A stretch of DNA of 64,000 bases, taken from the NCBI RefSeq assembly GCF_009707515.1, contig NZ_WLYI01000027.1, positions 30,730 to 94,729 on the forward strand, given 5' to 3'. The translations under genes and the position numbers were made by a program. Positions 17,977 to 26,573 of this stretch are shown here, in pieces (the first letter of the stretch is position 1; the number at the start of each line of letters is the position of its first letter). The notes under the pieces were generated by a model. The model did no database searches. It saw nothing but the letters and a program-made list of their open reading frames with translations, and was not told the origin of the DNA. The DNA is from Pseudomonas karstica (GTDB lineage: Bacteria > Pseudomonadota > Gammaproteobacteria > Pseudomonadales > Pseudomonadaceae).

Positions 17977-18614
17977 TGCAGACGGTCGCGGTTATCGACT
18001 ACGGCATGGGTAACCTGCACTCGGTGGCCAAGGCCCTTGAGCACGTAGGTGCCGGCAAGGTATTGATCACCAGCGATGCCGATGTGATTCGAGAAGCCGA
18101 CCGGGTGGTATTCCCGGGGGTAGGCGCGATTCGCGACTGCATGGCCGAGATTCGCCGCCTGGGCTTCGACAGCCTGGTGCGCGAAGTCAGCCAGGACCGG
18201 CCGTTTCTCGGTATCTGCGTGGGCATGCAAGCCTTGCTCGACAACAGTGAAGAGAACGGCGGCGTCGACTGCATCGGCCTGTTCCCTGGCCAGGTGAAAT
18301 TCTTCGGCAAGGACCTGCATGAAGACGGCGAGCACCTGAAAGTCCCGCACATGGGCTGGAACGAAGTTCGTCAGACCGTGGATCACCCACTGTGGCACGA
18401 GGTCCCGGACCTGGCGCGTTTCTACTTCGTCCACAGCTATTACATCGCCGCCGGTAATCCGGGCCAGGTGGTGGGTGGTGGGCATTACGGCGTCGACTTC
18501 GCCGCGGCCCTGGCTGATGGTTCGCGCTTTGCCGTGCAGTTCCATCCGGAGAAGAGCCATACCCATGGCCTGCAATTGCTGCAGAACTTCGCCGCCTGGG
18601 ACGGGCGCTGGTAA
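17976..18614 (+). CDS. hisH: Imidazole glycerol phosphate synthase subunit HisH
   Basis: This 212-residue class I glutamine amidotransferase supplies ammonia to HisF. The catalytic cysteine lies in LGICVGMQALL and the catalytic His/Glu in VQFHPEKS; the oxyanion strand is FPGVGAIRDC. It overlaps hisB at its start and the DUF2164 gene at its end through TAATG junctions, so all three are probably translated together. Confidence 0.98.
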   Translation: MQTVAVIDYGMGNLHSVAKALEHVGAGKVLITSDADVIREADRVVFPGVGAIRDCMAEIRRLGFDSLVREVSQDRPFLGICVGMQALLDNSEENGGVDCIGLFPGQVKFFGKDLHEDGEHLKVPHMGWNEVRQTVDHPLWHEVPDLARFYFVHSYYIAAGNPGQVVGGGHYGVDFAAALADGSRFAVQFHPEKSHTHGLQLLQNFAAWDGRW

Positions 18615-18871
18615 TGGCCAGGAAGGTCAAGCCGCCGATCTTGACCCTCACTCCCCAGCAGGAGAGTGAGGCGACCGACAAGATCAAGCGATTCATGGAG
18701 GATCGCTTCGAGCTCAAGCTGGGCTCGTTCGAGGTGGCTGAGATCCTCGAGCTGTTCACCACCGAAATTGCTCCGCACTATTACAACCGGGCGATTTTCG
18801 ATGTGCAGGCGCACCTTAAAGAAAGGTTCGAAAGCATCGAAAGTGATTTGTGGGCGCTTGAAAAGAATTGA
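18614..18871 (+). CDS. DUF2164 small protein inside the his operon
   Basis: The product has 85 residues, is highly charged and predicted helical, with no membrane segment or signal. It matches the DUF2164 family pattern: a central FMEDRFELKLGSFEVAEILELF and a distal AIFDVQAHLKERFESIESDLWALEK. Its start overlaps the hisH stop (TAATG), so it depends on his operon translation. In Pseudomonas this small gene regularly sits between hisH and hisA. Its function is unknown; position suggests a link to the HisH/HisF synthase or simple operon piggy-backing. Confidence 0.85.
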   Translation: MARKVKPPILTLTPQQESEATDKIKRFMEDRFELKLGSFEVAEILELFTTEIAPHYYNRAIFDVQAHLKERFESIESDLWALEKN

Positions 18872-18953
18872 AGCAGCTGCAAGCTCCACGCTTAAAGCTG
18901 CAAGAATTGAAACGCGTGCTTGCTTGCAGCTTATCGCTCGCAGCTTGCAGCTC
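18872..18953. repeat. GCTTGCAGCTT-type repeat pair
   Basis: The segment contains inverted and direct copies of GCAGCTGCAAGCT and AGCTTGCAGC. It separates the DUF2164 gene from hisA. A related element follows hisA. Confidence 0.65.
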
Positions 18954-18970
18954 TTTGACGAAGGAAAAGC

Positions 18971-19720
18971 ATGCTCATTATTCCCGCTATCGATCTCAAG
19001 GACGGCGCTTGCGTACGTCTGCGCCAGGGCCGCATGGAAGACTCCACGGTGTTCTCCGATGACCCGGTGAGCATGGCCGCCAAGTGGGTGGAAGGCGGCT
19101 GCCGTCGCCTGCACCTGGTGGACTTGAACGGTGCGTTCGAAGGTCAGCCAGTAAACGGTGAAGTGGTCACTGCGATCGCCAAGCGCTATCCGAACCTGCC
19201 GATCCAGATCGGCGGTGGGATTCGCTCCCTGGAAACCATCGAGCACTACGTGAAAGCGGGCGTGAGCTACGTGATCATTGGCACCAAGGCCGTGAAAGAT
19301 CCGGCGTTCGTGGCTGAAGCTTGCCGTGCGTTCCCGGGCAAGGTCATCGTTGGCCTGGACGCCAAGGACGGTTTCGTCGCCACTGACGGTTGGGCTGAAA
19401 TCAGCACCGTGCAAGTGATCGACCTGGCCAGGCAATTCGAAGCTGACGGCGTATCCGCCATCGTTTACACCGACATCGCCAAAGACGGCATGATGCAGGG
19501 CTGCAACGTACCGTTCACCGCTGCGCTGGCTGCTGCAACAAAAATTCCCGTGATCGCTTCCGGTGGTATCCACAACTTGGGCGATATCAAGTCGCTGCTG
19601 GACGCCAAGGCCCCGGGGATCATCGGTGCTATCACAGGTCGTGCGATTTATGAAGGCACTCTGGATGTGGCAGAGGCTCAAGCTTTCTGTGATGGCTACG
19701 CGGCCAGCTCCAAGTTCTAA
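18971..19720 (+). CDS. hisA: HisA isomerase (ProFAR isomerase)
   Basis: The 249-residue TIM-barrel enzyme isomerises ProFAR to PRFAR in histidine synthesis. Seen: IIPAIDLKDGACVRLRQG with the catalytic aspartate, the phosphate-binding IQIGGGIRSLE, the second catalytic aspartate in YTDIAKDGMMQG, and ASGGIHNLGDIK. An AAGGA site precedes the ATG. It is a few residues longer than the usual length through its C-terminal tail. Repeats flank it on both sides within the operon. Confidence 0.98.
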   Translation: MLIIPAIDLKDGACVRLRQGRMEDSTVFSDDPVSMAAKWVEGGCRRLHLVDLNGAFEGQPVNGEVVTAIAKRYPNLPIQIGGGIRSLETIEHYVKAGVSYVIIGTKAVKDPAFVAEACRAFPGKVIVGLDAKDGFVATDGWAEISTVQVIDLARQFEADGVSAIVYTDIAKDGMMQGCNVPFTAALAAATKIPVIASGGIHNLGDIKSLLDAKAPGIIGAITGRAIYEGTLDVAEAQAFCDGYAASSKF

Positions 19721-19727
19721 GCCGTAA

Positions 19728-19763
19728 GCTGCAAGTAGAAGCCGATCTGCTTCTACTTGCAGC
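19728..19763. repeat. Perfect 15-bp stem hairpin between hisA and hisF
   Basis: GCTGCAAGTAGAAGC pairs perfectly with GCTTCTACTTGCAGC across a six-base loop. It is part of the GCTTGCAG repeat family. Lying between two genes of one operon, it could stabilise the upstream mRNA or attenuate transcription; there is no T-tract directly after it. Confidence 0.7.
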
Positions 19764-19803
19764 GTGTAGCTTGTAGCTTGCAATTCTTATCGGAGATAAG
19801 TCC

Positions 19804-20574
19804 ATGGCGTTAGCCAAGCGCATCATCCCTTGCCTGGATGTCGACAATGGTCGCGTGGTCAAGGGCGTCAAGTTCGAGAACATCCGTGACGCCGGCGACC
19901 CGGTGGAAATCGCCCGTCGTTACGACGAGCAAGGTGCTGATGAGATTACCTTTCTAGACATCACCGCCAGCGTTGATGGTCGTGACACCACGCTGCATAC
20001 CGTCGAGCGCATGGCCAGCCAGGTGTTTATCCCACTGACCGTCGGCGGTGGCGTGCGCACCGTGCAAGATATTCGCAACCTGCTCAATGCAGGGGCCGAC
20101 AAGGTCTCGATTAACACCGCCGCGGTGTTCAATCCAGAGTTCGTTGGCGAAGCCGCGCAGCATTTCGGTTCACAATGCATCGTCGTTGCCATCGATGCCA
20201 AGAAGGTTTCCGGGCCGGGCGAAACCCCGCGCTGGGAGATTTTCACCCACGGCGGGCGCAAGCCTACCGGGCTGGACGCGGTGGAGTGGGCGATGAAGAT
20301 GGAAAGCCTGGGTGCCGGGGAAATCCTGCTGACCAGCATGGACCAGGACGGCATGAAAAACGGCTTCGACCTGGGTGTGACCCGTGCCATCAGCGATGCC
20401 CTGGGCATTCCCGTGATCGCTTCCGGTGGTGTCGGCAACCTGCAGCATCTTGCCGATGGTGTGATCGAAGGCCATGCCAGTGCGGTACTGGCTGCGAGCA
20501 TTTTCCATTTCGGCGAATACACCGTTCCCGAGGCCAAGGCCTACATGGCCGCGCGCGGCATCGTCGTACGCTAA
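19804..20574 (+). CDS. hisF: Imidazole glycerol phosphate synthase subunit HisF
   Basis: The 256-residue TIM barrel is the cyclase partner of HisH. The catalytic aspartates are seen in PCLDVDNGRVVKG (near residue 11) and VVAIDAKK (near residue 130). The phosphate-binding LTVGGGVRT and IASGGVGNLQH are present. A CGGAGA ribosome site precedes the ATG. It is the last his gene here; hisG, hisD and hisC are not in the window. Confidence 0.98.
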   Translation: MALAKRIIPCLDVDNGRVVKGVKFENIRDAGDPVEIARRYDEQGADEITFLDITASVDGRDTTLHTVERMASQVFIPLTVGGGVRTVQDIRNLLNAGADKVSINTAAVFNPEFVGEAAQHFGSQCIVVAIDAKKVSGPGETPRWEIFTHGGRKPTGLDAVEWAMKMESLGAGEILLTSMDQDGMKNGFDLGVTRAISDALGIPVIASGGVGNLQHLADGVIEGHASAVLAASIFHFGEYTVPEAKAYMAARGIVVR

Positions 20575-20584
20575 ACGTCACTGG

Positions 20585-20617
20585 GCCCCATGGCACGGCC
20601 TGGGCTTGCCATGGGGC
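20585..20617 (+). terminator. Hairpin after hisF
   Basis: GCCCCATGGC pairs with GCCATGGGGC about 10 bases after the hisF stop codon. No T-run follows, so terminator function is uncertain. Confidence 0.4.
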
Positions 20618-20668
20618 TCGGTAACCGTTCAGGGTCGGCGCAGGTGTAGCTATTAACGCAACGAAGCG

Positions 20669-21451
20669 CTAGCGGTATTTACCGTCTTTGCCATGCCCCG
20701 CCATGGCTTGGTTACTGCGCACACTGATCATCAACTTGATATTGATCCACTCGACGCCCTGGGCCTTGAGTTTGGGCAACTCGCGCTCCAGCACTGCCAG
20801 GGTCTGTGGATAGGGGTGGCCGATCATCACCGCCGAACCCTGTTTGTGGGCCAGCTTGATGGCGGTCTGCAGTTGCTGGGTGATGGCCGCCTCGTTGCGT
20901 TCGTCATCGAGAAATACATCCCGCGAAACGCTGGCCAGGCCGATTTTCTGCGCTTGGGCAGCGGCCACGGTCTTGGCGCTGGTGCGGCTGTCGAGGAAGA
21001 ACTTGTGGCGCCGTTGCAATTCGCCCATCAGCCAGGCCATGGCTTCAGGCTGTGCGGTCATGCGACTGCCCATGTGGTTGTTGGTGCCACTGGCGTAGGG
21101 CACGGCCTTGAAGGCTGCGTCCAGGCGTTTGCCAAGTTCTTCGATGGACAGCTCGGGATGCCAGGCAAACGGGCCAGTGGCAGGGTCCATGGGCATGTGC
21201 AGGATGACAATTTTGCCGGCGCGATGAGCCTCGCGGGCAAACTCGGCAGCATGCGGGGTGTCGGGCATGATCGCCGTGGTGACCGGGCCGGGCAAGGCCA
21301 GCACGCGACGATCACGGGGCAGGTTCTGGCCGAGGTCGTCGATGATCAAGCTCAGGTAGGCCTTGTGGGGCGTGGACTCGCCGCTGATCGGGGCGCCTTG
21401 GGCAACCCCGGCCAGACAGCATAGCAACGTGATGATCAGTCCATAATGCAT
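20669..21451 (-). CDS. Divergent polysaccharide deacetylase (YibQ-like)
   Basis: The 260-residue product has a signal peptide (residues 1-19, ending AQG). It belongs to the divergent polysaccharide deacetylase family: SLIIDDLGQNLPRD with the metal aspartates, the strand ILHMPMDP, NNHMGSRMT carrying the histidine, and FFLDSRTS. It probably acts in the periplasm on a carbohydrate of the envelope, but no substrate is established to my knowledge. It follows ctpA with a single-base gap, matching the conserved order envC-ctpA-yibQ of many gammaproteobacteria, and so is likely in one operon with cell-wall functions. Confidence 0.88.
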   Translation of the reverse strand: MHYGLIITLLCCLAGVAQGAPISGESTPHKAYLSLIIDDLGQNLPRDRRVLALPGPVTTAIMPDTPHAAEFAREAHRAGKIVILHMPMDPATGPFAWHPELSIEELGKRLDAAFKAVPYASGTNNHMGSRMTAQPEAMAWLMGELQRRHKFFLDSRTSAKTVAAAQAQKIGLASVSRDVFLDDERNEAAITQQLQTAIKLAHKQGSAVMIGHPYPQTLAVLERELPKLKAQGVEWINIKLMISVRSNQAMAGHGKDGKYR

Positions 21452-21452
21452 A

Positions 21453-22760
21453 TCAACGGTTACGCGTAATGCTCAGGCCCTTGAGCAGGCTCAGCGCCTG
21501 GGCCAACTGGTAATCGTCGTCCTGAGGCATCGGCTTGGCTTTTTTGCTGCTGCCGGTGGGCTGGTCGGCGCCGCCATTGCCATTGCCCAGGTGGCCTTGC
21601 AGGTCTGCTTCCTTGAAGTACTCGTTGTCCGCTTCGTTGGTAATCTTGGCCTGGCGCACTTCAATATCCGGCACGATGCCTTGGGCCTGGATCGAGCGGC
21701 CATTGGGCGTGTAATACAGCGCCGTGGTGATCTTCAGCGCTCGCTCGTTGTTGAGCGGCAGCACGGTTTGCACCGAGCCTTTGCCAAAGCTGGTGGTGCC
21801 CATCAGCACGCCGCGTTTTTGGTCCTGCAGGGCGCCGGCAACGATTTCCGAGGCCGAGGCACTGCCGCCGTTGATCAGCACGGCCAGTGGCACATTTTCG
21901 CTAAGGTCGTTGCCGGTGGCGGAGAAGCGCAGCTCAGAGTTGGCAATACGGCCCTTGGTGTAGACGATCAGGCCCTTGGTGATGAAGTGGTCCACGACCT
22001 CTACTGCCGACTGCAGTACGCCGCCCGGGTTGTTACGCAGGTCGAGGACGATACCGTTGAGTTTCTTGCCATTGTCCTTGCGCAGCTTGGCCAGGGCCTT
22101 GGCCACTTCTTCACCGGTCTTGACCTGGAACTGGGTAATACGGATGTAGCCGTAACCTGATTCGAGCAACTGGCTCTTCACGCTCTTGACCGTAATGGTG
22201 GCCCGCGTCAGGGTCACGTCAAACGGGGCGCCGCCGTCGCGCACCAGGGTCAGGGTGATTTTCTGGCCGACCTTGCCGCGCATCTTGTCCACGGCTTCGG
22301 TCATGGTCTGGCCACGGGTCGGCTGGCCGTTGATCTTGACGATCAGGTCGCCGGCCTGGATCCCGGCTTTGGACGCGGGGGTGTCGTCGATTGGCGAGAC
22401 CACTTTGATCATGCCGTCTTCGCTGCCCACTTCAATGCCCAGGCCACCAAATTCGCCGCTGGTGCTTTCCTGCAGCTCGGCGAAATCTTCAGGCCCGAGG
22501 TAGGCAGAGTGCGGGTCGAGGTTGCTGAGCATGCCCTTGATGGCATTTTCCAGCAGGGCCTTGTCGTCCACAGGTTCGACATAAGCGGCCTTGATCCGGT
22601 CCATGACCTCGGCAAAGGTACGCAACTCGTCCAGGGGCAGTGGCGCCTTGGTGGTCGCTGCAACGGCTGGCGGGGCGGTCTGGTCGGCAAATGCCAAAGG
22701 CGCGCCGATCACCAGGGCGATCGTCAGGGCCAGCGAAGTGAGGCGGGACAAATGCAGCAT
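21453..22760 (-). CDS. ctpA: C-terminal processing protease, S41 family (CtpA)
   Basis: The 435-residue periplasmic serine protease has a signal peptide ending PLAFA. A PDZ domain lies at about residues 100-180 (IDDTPASKAGIQAGDLIVKING). The catalytic serine is in SASASEIVAGALQD and the catalytic lysine in TSFGKGSVQ. Related Pseudomonas CtpA cleaves peptidoglycan cross-link hydrolases together with a lipoprotein partner. That partner is not in this window. The neighbouring envC-like and deacetylase genes fit a cell-wall role. The gene lies 30 bases after the EnvC-like gene. Confidence 0.92.
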   Translation of the reverse strand: MLHLSRLTSLALTIALVIGAPLAFADQTAPPAVAATTKAPLPLDELRTFAEVMDRIKAAYVEPVDDKALLENAIKGMLSNLDPHSAYLGPEDFAELQESTSGEFGGLGIEVGSEDGMIKVVSPIDDTPASKAGIQAGDLIVKINGQPTRGQTMTEAVDKMRGKVGQKITLTLVRDGGAPFDVTLTRATITVKSVKSQLLESGYGYIRITQFQVKTGEEVAKALAKLRKDNGKKLNGIVLDLRNNPGGVLQSAVEVVDHFITKGLIVYTKGRIANSELRFSATGNDLSENVPLAVLINGGSASASEIVAGALQDQKRGVLMGTTSFGKGSVQTVLPLNNERALKITTALYYTPNGRSIQAQGIVPDIEVRQAKITNEADNEYFKEADLQGHLGNGNGGADQPTGSSKKAKPMPQDDDYQLAQALSLLKGLSITRNR

Positions 22761-22790
22761 GTCGAACGAACTCCTAGTTAGATGCGCCCC

Positions 22791-24053
22791 TTATCCTTGG
22801 GTGCGACACCATTTGGCGGGATCGCTCGGGCGACCCTGCTGACGAATAGCGAAGTACAGCGCCGGGGAGCCCTGGCCGCCACTGTTACCGACAGTGGAGA
22901 TGGATTCACCGGCTTTTACAACATCACCTGCCGCTTTGAGCAACGTCTGATTGTGGCCGTAAAGGCTCAAGTAGCCATTGCCGTGGTCAAGAATCACCAG
23001 CAAACCGGCGCCTCGCAACCAATCGGCAAACACCACGCGGCCACCATGAACAGCATGTACCTGGCTGCCGGCGGCGGCGCTGATCATCACGCCATCCCAC
23101 TTGGCGCGGGTGTCGTCGCCACGGGTTTGACCAAAGCGTGCAAGCAATCGACCATCAACAGGCCATGGAAGTTTGCCTCGGGACGAAGCGAAAGGCCCAC
23201 CGTAGGACACGCCAGCGCTGGAAACCAGTGGGCCAGGCGCTGGTGTGCGCGGGGCATCGGTTTCACTCTGGCGCTTCTTTTGTGCTTCCTGTTGGGCGAT
23301 CAGCGCTTTTTGTCGCGCTTGTTCGGCCTCGCGGGCTTGGCGGGCCAGGGTTTCCTCGATGGTTTTCAGCACCTTGGCCAGGTCGGCCTGGTCCTGCTGG
23401 CGGGCCTTGAGCTTGGTGTCGCGGGCTTTCACGTCTTTATTGAGCGTGGCCAGCGCCTGCTGACGCTCCTTGCGGACCTTGTCCAGTTCACTGCGCTGAG
23501 TGTCGAGGCTGCTTTTTTGTTCCAGCAACTGCGCCTGTTGCTGAGATATTTCCTGCTCGACGTTGGCCAACTGGCGCAGGGTCTCGTTGAAGCTTTTCAA
23601 CTGCTCCAGGCGGGCTTTGCTCAGGTAGTCGTAATAAGTGAGGGTACGGGCGAATCTTTCCGGGTTCTGCTGGTTGAGCAGCAGCTTGAGGTATTCCTGG
23701 CGCCCGTTCTGGTAGGCGGCCCGAGCCTGGATCGCGATCAGGCGTTGCTGTTCAACGCGTGCGCTCTGGAGTTTTTTTTTCTCAGCGTCGAGTCGCTCCA
23801 GTTCCGACTCGCTCTTCTTTAGTTCTTTTTGTAGCTCCTGGACCTGTTTCTCCAGCTTGCCCATCTCGGTTTCTGTACCGCGCAGGTCTTTTTGTACTCC
23901 GGATTTCTCTTCCTGGAGTTTGCCGAGCAGTTTCTTCAGCTCGGTAATGTCCTGACGCGTAGCGTCCAACTGTTGTTGGGTTTGTGCGCGCTCATCGGCA
24001 AACGCCGGTTGAAGCAGGCAGACAATAGCGAGGGTAATCAAGGCGCGAAGCAT
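22791..24053 (-). CDS. EnvC-like murein hydrolase activator
   Basis: From the ATG at 24053 the product has about 420 residues; a GTG at 24068 is possible and neither has a clear ribosome site. A signal peptide ends QPAFA. Residues about 25-270 form a long coiled coil rich in Gln, Lys, Glu and Leu. The C-terminal LytM/M23-like domain (from about 295) includes LPWPVDGRLLARFG, VFADWLRGAGLLVILDHGNGY and LYFAIRQQGRPSDP. The zinc ligands of active M23 enzymes are missing (no HxxxD, and LYFAI in place of HLHF), as in EnvC. It therefore probably activates amidases during cell separation. Confidence 0.92.
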   Translation of the reverse strand: MLRALITLAIVCLLQPAFADERAQTQQQLDATRQDITELKKLLGKLQEEKSGVQKDLRGTETEMGKLEKQVQELQKELKKSESELERLDAEKKKLQSARVEQQRLIAIQARAAYQNGRQEYLKLLLNQQNPERFARTLTYYDYLSKARLEQLKSFNETLRQLANVEQEISQQQAQLLEQKSSLDTQRSELDKVRKERQQALATLNKDVKARDTKLKARQQDQADLAKVLKTIEETLARQAREAEQARQKALIAQQEAQKKRQSETDAPRTPAPGPLVSSAGVSYGGPFASSRGKLPWPVDGRLLARFGQTRGDDTRAKWDGVMISAAAGSQVHAVHGGRVVFADWLRGAGLLVILDHGNGYLSLYGHNQTLLKAAGDVVKAGESISTVGNSGGQGSPALYFAIRQQGRPSDPAKWCRTQG

Positions 24054-24106
24054 AGAGGCGGGCGACACCAGGGAAAGGGACGGCCTAGTATGCCCGCCAA
24101 GCGCTG

Positions 24107-24144
24107 CAAAAAAAACGCCTCAAAGCCAACTGCTTTGAGGCGTT
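24107..24144 (-). terminator. gpmI terminator
   Basis: AACGCCTCAAAGC pairs with GCTTTGAGGCGTT across a five-base loop. On the minus strand a run of eight T follows. It ends gpmI and separates it from the EnvC-like gene. Confidence 0.92.
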
Positions 24145-24190
24145 CGTCATAAAAAGCCATTTATGGCGATTTAATTGGTCGATTTTGCCG

Positions 24191-25717
24191 TTAAACCAAT
24201 ATCGAAGTGCCAGTCATCTCGGCAGGCTTCTCCAACCCCATCAGCTTCAACATGGTCGGGGCCACGTCTGCCAGTACGCCACCTTCGCGTACTTTCAGGT
24301 CGCGCTTGCCGACATAGATGAACGGCACTGGCTCGGTGGTGTGGGCGGTGTGGGCCTGGCCGGTGGATTCGTCGGACATTTGCTCGCAGTTGCCGTGGTC
24401 GGCGGTGATCAGCGCTTCGCCGCCGACTTTTTCCAGGGCGTCGACGATGCGGCCCACGCACAGGTCCAGGCATTCCACGGCTTTGACCGCAGCTGCCAGG
24501 TTGCCGCTGTGGCCGACCATGTCACCGTTGGCGTAGTTGACCACAATCACGTCGTAACGTTGGTGCTCGATGGCGTCGACGATCTTGTCGGTGACTTGCG
24601 GTGCGCTCATTTCCGGCTGCAAGTCGTAGGTGGCGACTTTGGGCGACGGGATGAGGATCCGCTCTTCGCCCGGGAAGGGTTCTTCACGACCGCCGGAAAA
24701 GAAGAAGGTCACGTGGGCGTATTTTTCGGTTTCGGCGATGCGCAGTTGTGTCTTGCTGTTTTTTGCCAGGTAATCACCCAGCACGTTTTCCAGGCTGCCC
24801 GGGGCAAAGGCGGCGGGGGCCGGGATGCTGGCGGCGTATTGGGTCAGGCCCACGTAGCTGACTTTTGGCTGGCGAGCGCGCTCAAACTCTTTGAAATCGT
24901 CTTCGACAAACACGCGGCTCAGTTCACGGGCACGGTCGGCGCGGAAGTTCATGAACACTACGGCGTCGCCGTCTTGCACTTTCACCGGCTCGCCAATGGT
25001 GGTGGCTTTGACGAATTCATCACTCTCGCCACGGGCATACGCGGCGTCGAGGCCTTCCTGGGCAGTGGCTGCATTGAATTGGGCGTTGCCATCGACGATC
25101 AGGTTGTAGGCCTGGGAAACGCGATCCCAGCGGTTGTCACGATCCATGGCGAAGTAGCGGCCCACCAGGCTGGCGATGCGGCCCTTGCCCAATGCGGCGA
25201 AGGTGGCATCCAGTAGTTCGATGGACGATTGCGCACTTTTCGGTGGGGTATCGCGGCCGTCGAGAAAGGCGTGCAGGTAGATCTTTTCAGCGCCGCGCTT
25301 GCTGGCCAGTTCGGCCATGGCGACCAGATGGTCCTGATGGCTATGCACGCCGCCATCGGACAGCAGGCCCATAAAATGCACGGCCTTGCCGGCGGCCACG
25401 GCTTTATCCACCGCAGCACAGATGGTCGGATTCTCGAAGAACTCCCCGTCGCGGATGGATTTGGTCACGCGAGTGAAGTCCTGGTATACCACTCGTCCGG
25501 CGCCCAGGTTCATATGGCCGACTTCCGAGTTGCCCATCTGGCCGTCCGGCAGGCCCACGTCCATGCCAGAACCCGAGATCAGGCCGTTGGGCACGGTAGC
25601 GCTCAGGCGGTCCAGTACGGGCTTGTTGGCCGAGTACACGGCGTTGTCGTGCTGGCTTTCACTGTGTCCAAAGCCATCGAGAATTATCAGGACCAAAGGT
25701 TTAGGCGTGGTAGTCAT
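24191..25717 (-). CDS. gpmI: Phosphoglycerate mutase, cofactor-independent
   Basis: The 508-residue cytosolic enzyme interconverts 3- and 2-phosphoglycerate in glycolysis and gluconeogenesis. Seen: LVLIILDGFG with the first metal aspartate, the catalytic serine in GQMGNSEVGHMNLGAGR, FLDGRDTPPKSA, NFRADRAREL, VNYANGDMVGHSGN, and ITADHGNCEQM. The start is MTTTPKP with AGAGGA upstream; an in-frame extension to 25795 is unsupported. It is a single gene with its own terminator, divergent from the rhodanese-grxC-secB group. Confidence 0.97.
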   Translation of the reverse strand: MTTTPKPLVLIILDGFGHSESQHDNAVYSANKPVLDRLSATVPNGLISGSGMDVGLPDGQMGNSEVGHMNLGAGRVVYQDFTRVTKSIRDGEFFENPTICAAVDKAVAAGKAVHFMGLLSDGGVHSHQDHLVAMAELASKRGAEKIYLHAFLDGRDTPPKSAQSSIELLDATFAALGKGRIASLVGRYFAMDRDNRWDRVSQAYNLIVDGNAQFNAATAQEGLDAAYARGESDEFVKATTIGEPVKVQDGDAVVFMNFRADRARELSRVFVEDDFKEFERARQPKVSYVGLTQYAASIPAPAAFAPGSLENVLGDYLAKNSKTQLRIAETEKYAHVTFFFSGGREEPFPGEERILIPSPKVATYDLQPEMSAPQVTDKIVDAIEHQRYDVIVVNYANGDMVGHSGNLAAAVKAVECLDLCVGRIVDALEKVGGEALITADHGNCEQMSDESTGQAHTAHTTEPVPFIYVGKRDLKVREGGVLADVAPTMLKLMGLEKPAEMTGTSILV

Positions 25718-25867
25718 AGATCCTCTCGCGGCGGTAATTGAAGAAGGGGATTGAAAAGGGAGTGGCAGTTTAAAGCGAAGTTCCGATGACGTCACCGCTT
25801 TACGGGGGTTGGCCGGCCATGACGGCTGTGTATACTTACCGCCATTTTAACGCCCTGGAACCTCCTG

Positions 25868-26281
25868 ATGGTTGATCACCTGATTGCATTTGCCACTTCC
25901 CACTATTTGCTCGTCGGCGCCTTCGTCGTACTGCTGGCGCTGCTGATCGTTCATGAGATGAGCCGCGGTGGCCGCAGCCTCAGTACCGCCGAGCTGACCG
26001 CCCTGGTCAACAAGGACCAGGCCGTTGTCGTCGATATCCGCCCGGCCAAGGATTTTGCCGTCGGTCACATTGTCGGCGCGCTGCACATCCCGCAGGACAA
26101 GCTTATTTCGCGCCTGGCCGAGCTGGAAAAGCACAAGGCCAAGACCATCATCCTGGTGGACGCCCAAGGCCAGCATTCCGGTGCTCATGCTCGTGAAATG
26201 CTGAAAACCGGGTTCACTGCCGCCAAGCTGTCCGGTGGTATCTCCAGCTGGCGCGCTGATAACCTGCCGTTGGTAAAGTGA
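25868..26281 (+). CDS. Membrane-anchored rhodanese-like protein lacking catalytic Cys
   Basis: The product has 137 residues. One membrane helix lies at residues 12-29, followed by a rhodanese domain with VVVDIRPAKDFAVGHIVGALHIPQ and the end motif LSGGISSWRADNLPL. In active rhodaneses the loop reads roughly VCxxGxRS; here it is LVDAQGQHSG, with aspartate at the cysteine position. Sulfur transfer by the normal persulfide route is therefore unlikely. It lies one base upstream of grxC, with secB following, a conserved set (PA5128-PA5130 in P. aeruginosa). A redox or export-related structural role is possible but unproven. Confidence 0.88.
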   Translation: MVDHLIAFATSHYLLVGAFVVLLALLIVHEMSRGGRSLSTAELTALVNKDQAVVVDIRPAKDFAVGHIVGALHIPQDKLISRLAELEKHKAKTIILVDAQGQHSGAHAREMLKTGFTAAKLSGGISSWRADNLPLVK

Positions 26282-26282
26282 T

Positions 26283-26537
26283 ATGAGCCAGGTTGTCGTT
26301 TATTCCAGCGATTGGTGCCCTTACTGCATGCAAGCCAAGGCTCTGCTTGAGAAAAAGGGCGTTGCCTTCGAAGAGATCAAGGTCGATGGCAAACCCCAGG
26401 TGCGCGCCGAGATGGCCCGGCAGGCAGGGCGCACGTCCGTGCCGCAGATCTGGATCGGCGACAAGCACATCGGTGGATGCGATGACCTGTTCGCCCTGGA
26501 GCGCGCTGGTAAGTTGGACACGCTGCTTCACGCCTAA
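26283..26537 (+). CDS. grxC: Glutaredoxin 3
   Basis: The 84-residue thioredoxin-fold protein has the dithiol site CPYC at residues 12-15, the cis-proline segment TSVPQIWIGDKHIGG, and the GG-CDDL glutathione-binding end. It reduces protein disulfides and mixed disulfides with glutathione. The gene begins one base after the rhodanese-like stop codon and is followed by secB after 36 bases, so the three are likely co-transcribed. Confidence 0.96.
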   Translation: MSQVVVYSSDWCPYCMQAKALLEKKGVAFEEIKVDGKPQVRAEMARQAGRTSVPQIWIGDKHIGGCDDLFALERAGKLDTLLHA

Positions 26538-26573
26538 ACCCTAAAAGACCCCAAGATCAAGTAAGGATCTGCG

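Noticed and set aside
22791..24053. Active M23 metallopeptidase assignment
   Set aside because: The zinc-binding histidines are absent in the LytM-like domain, so an EnvC-like activator role fits better.
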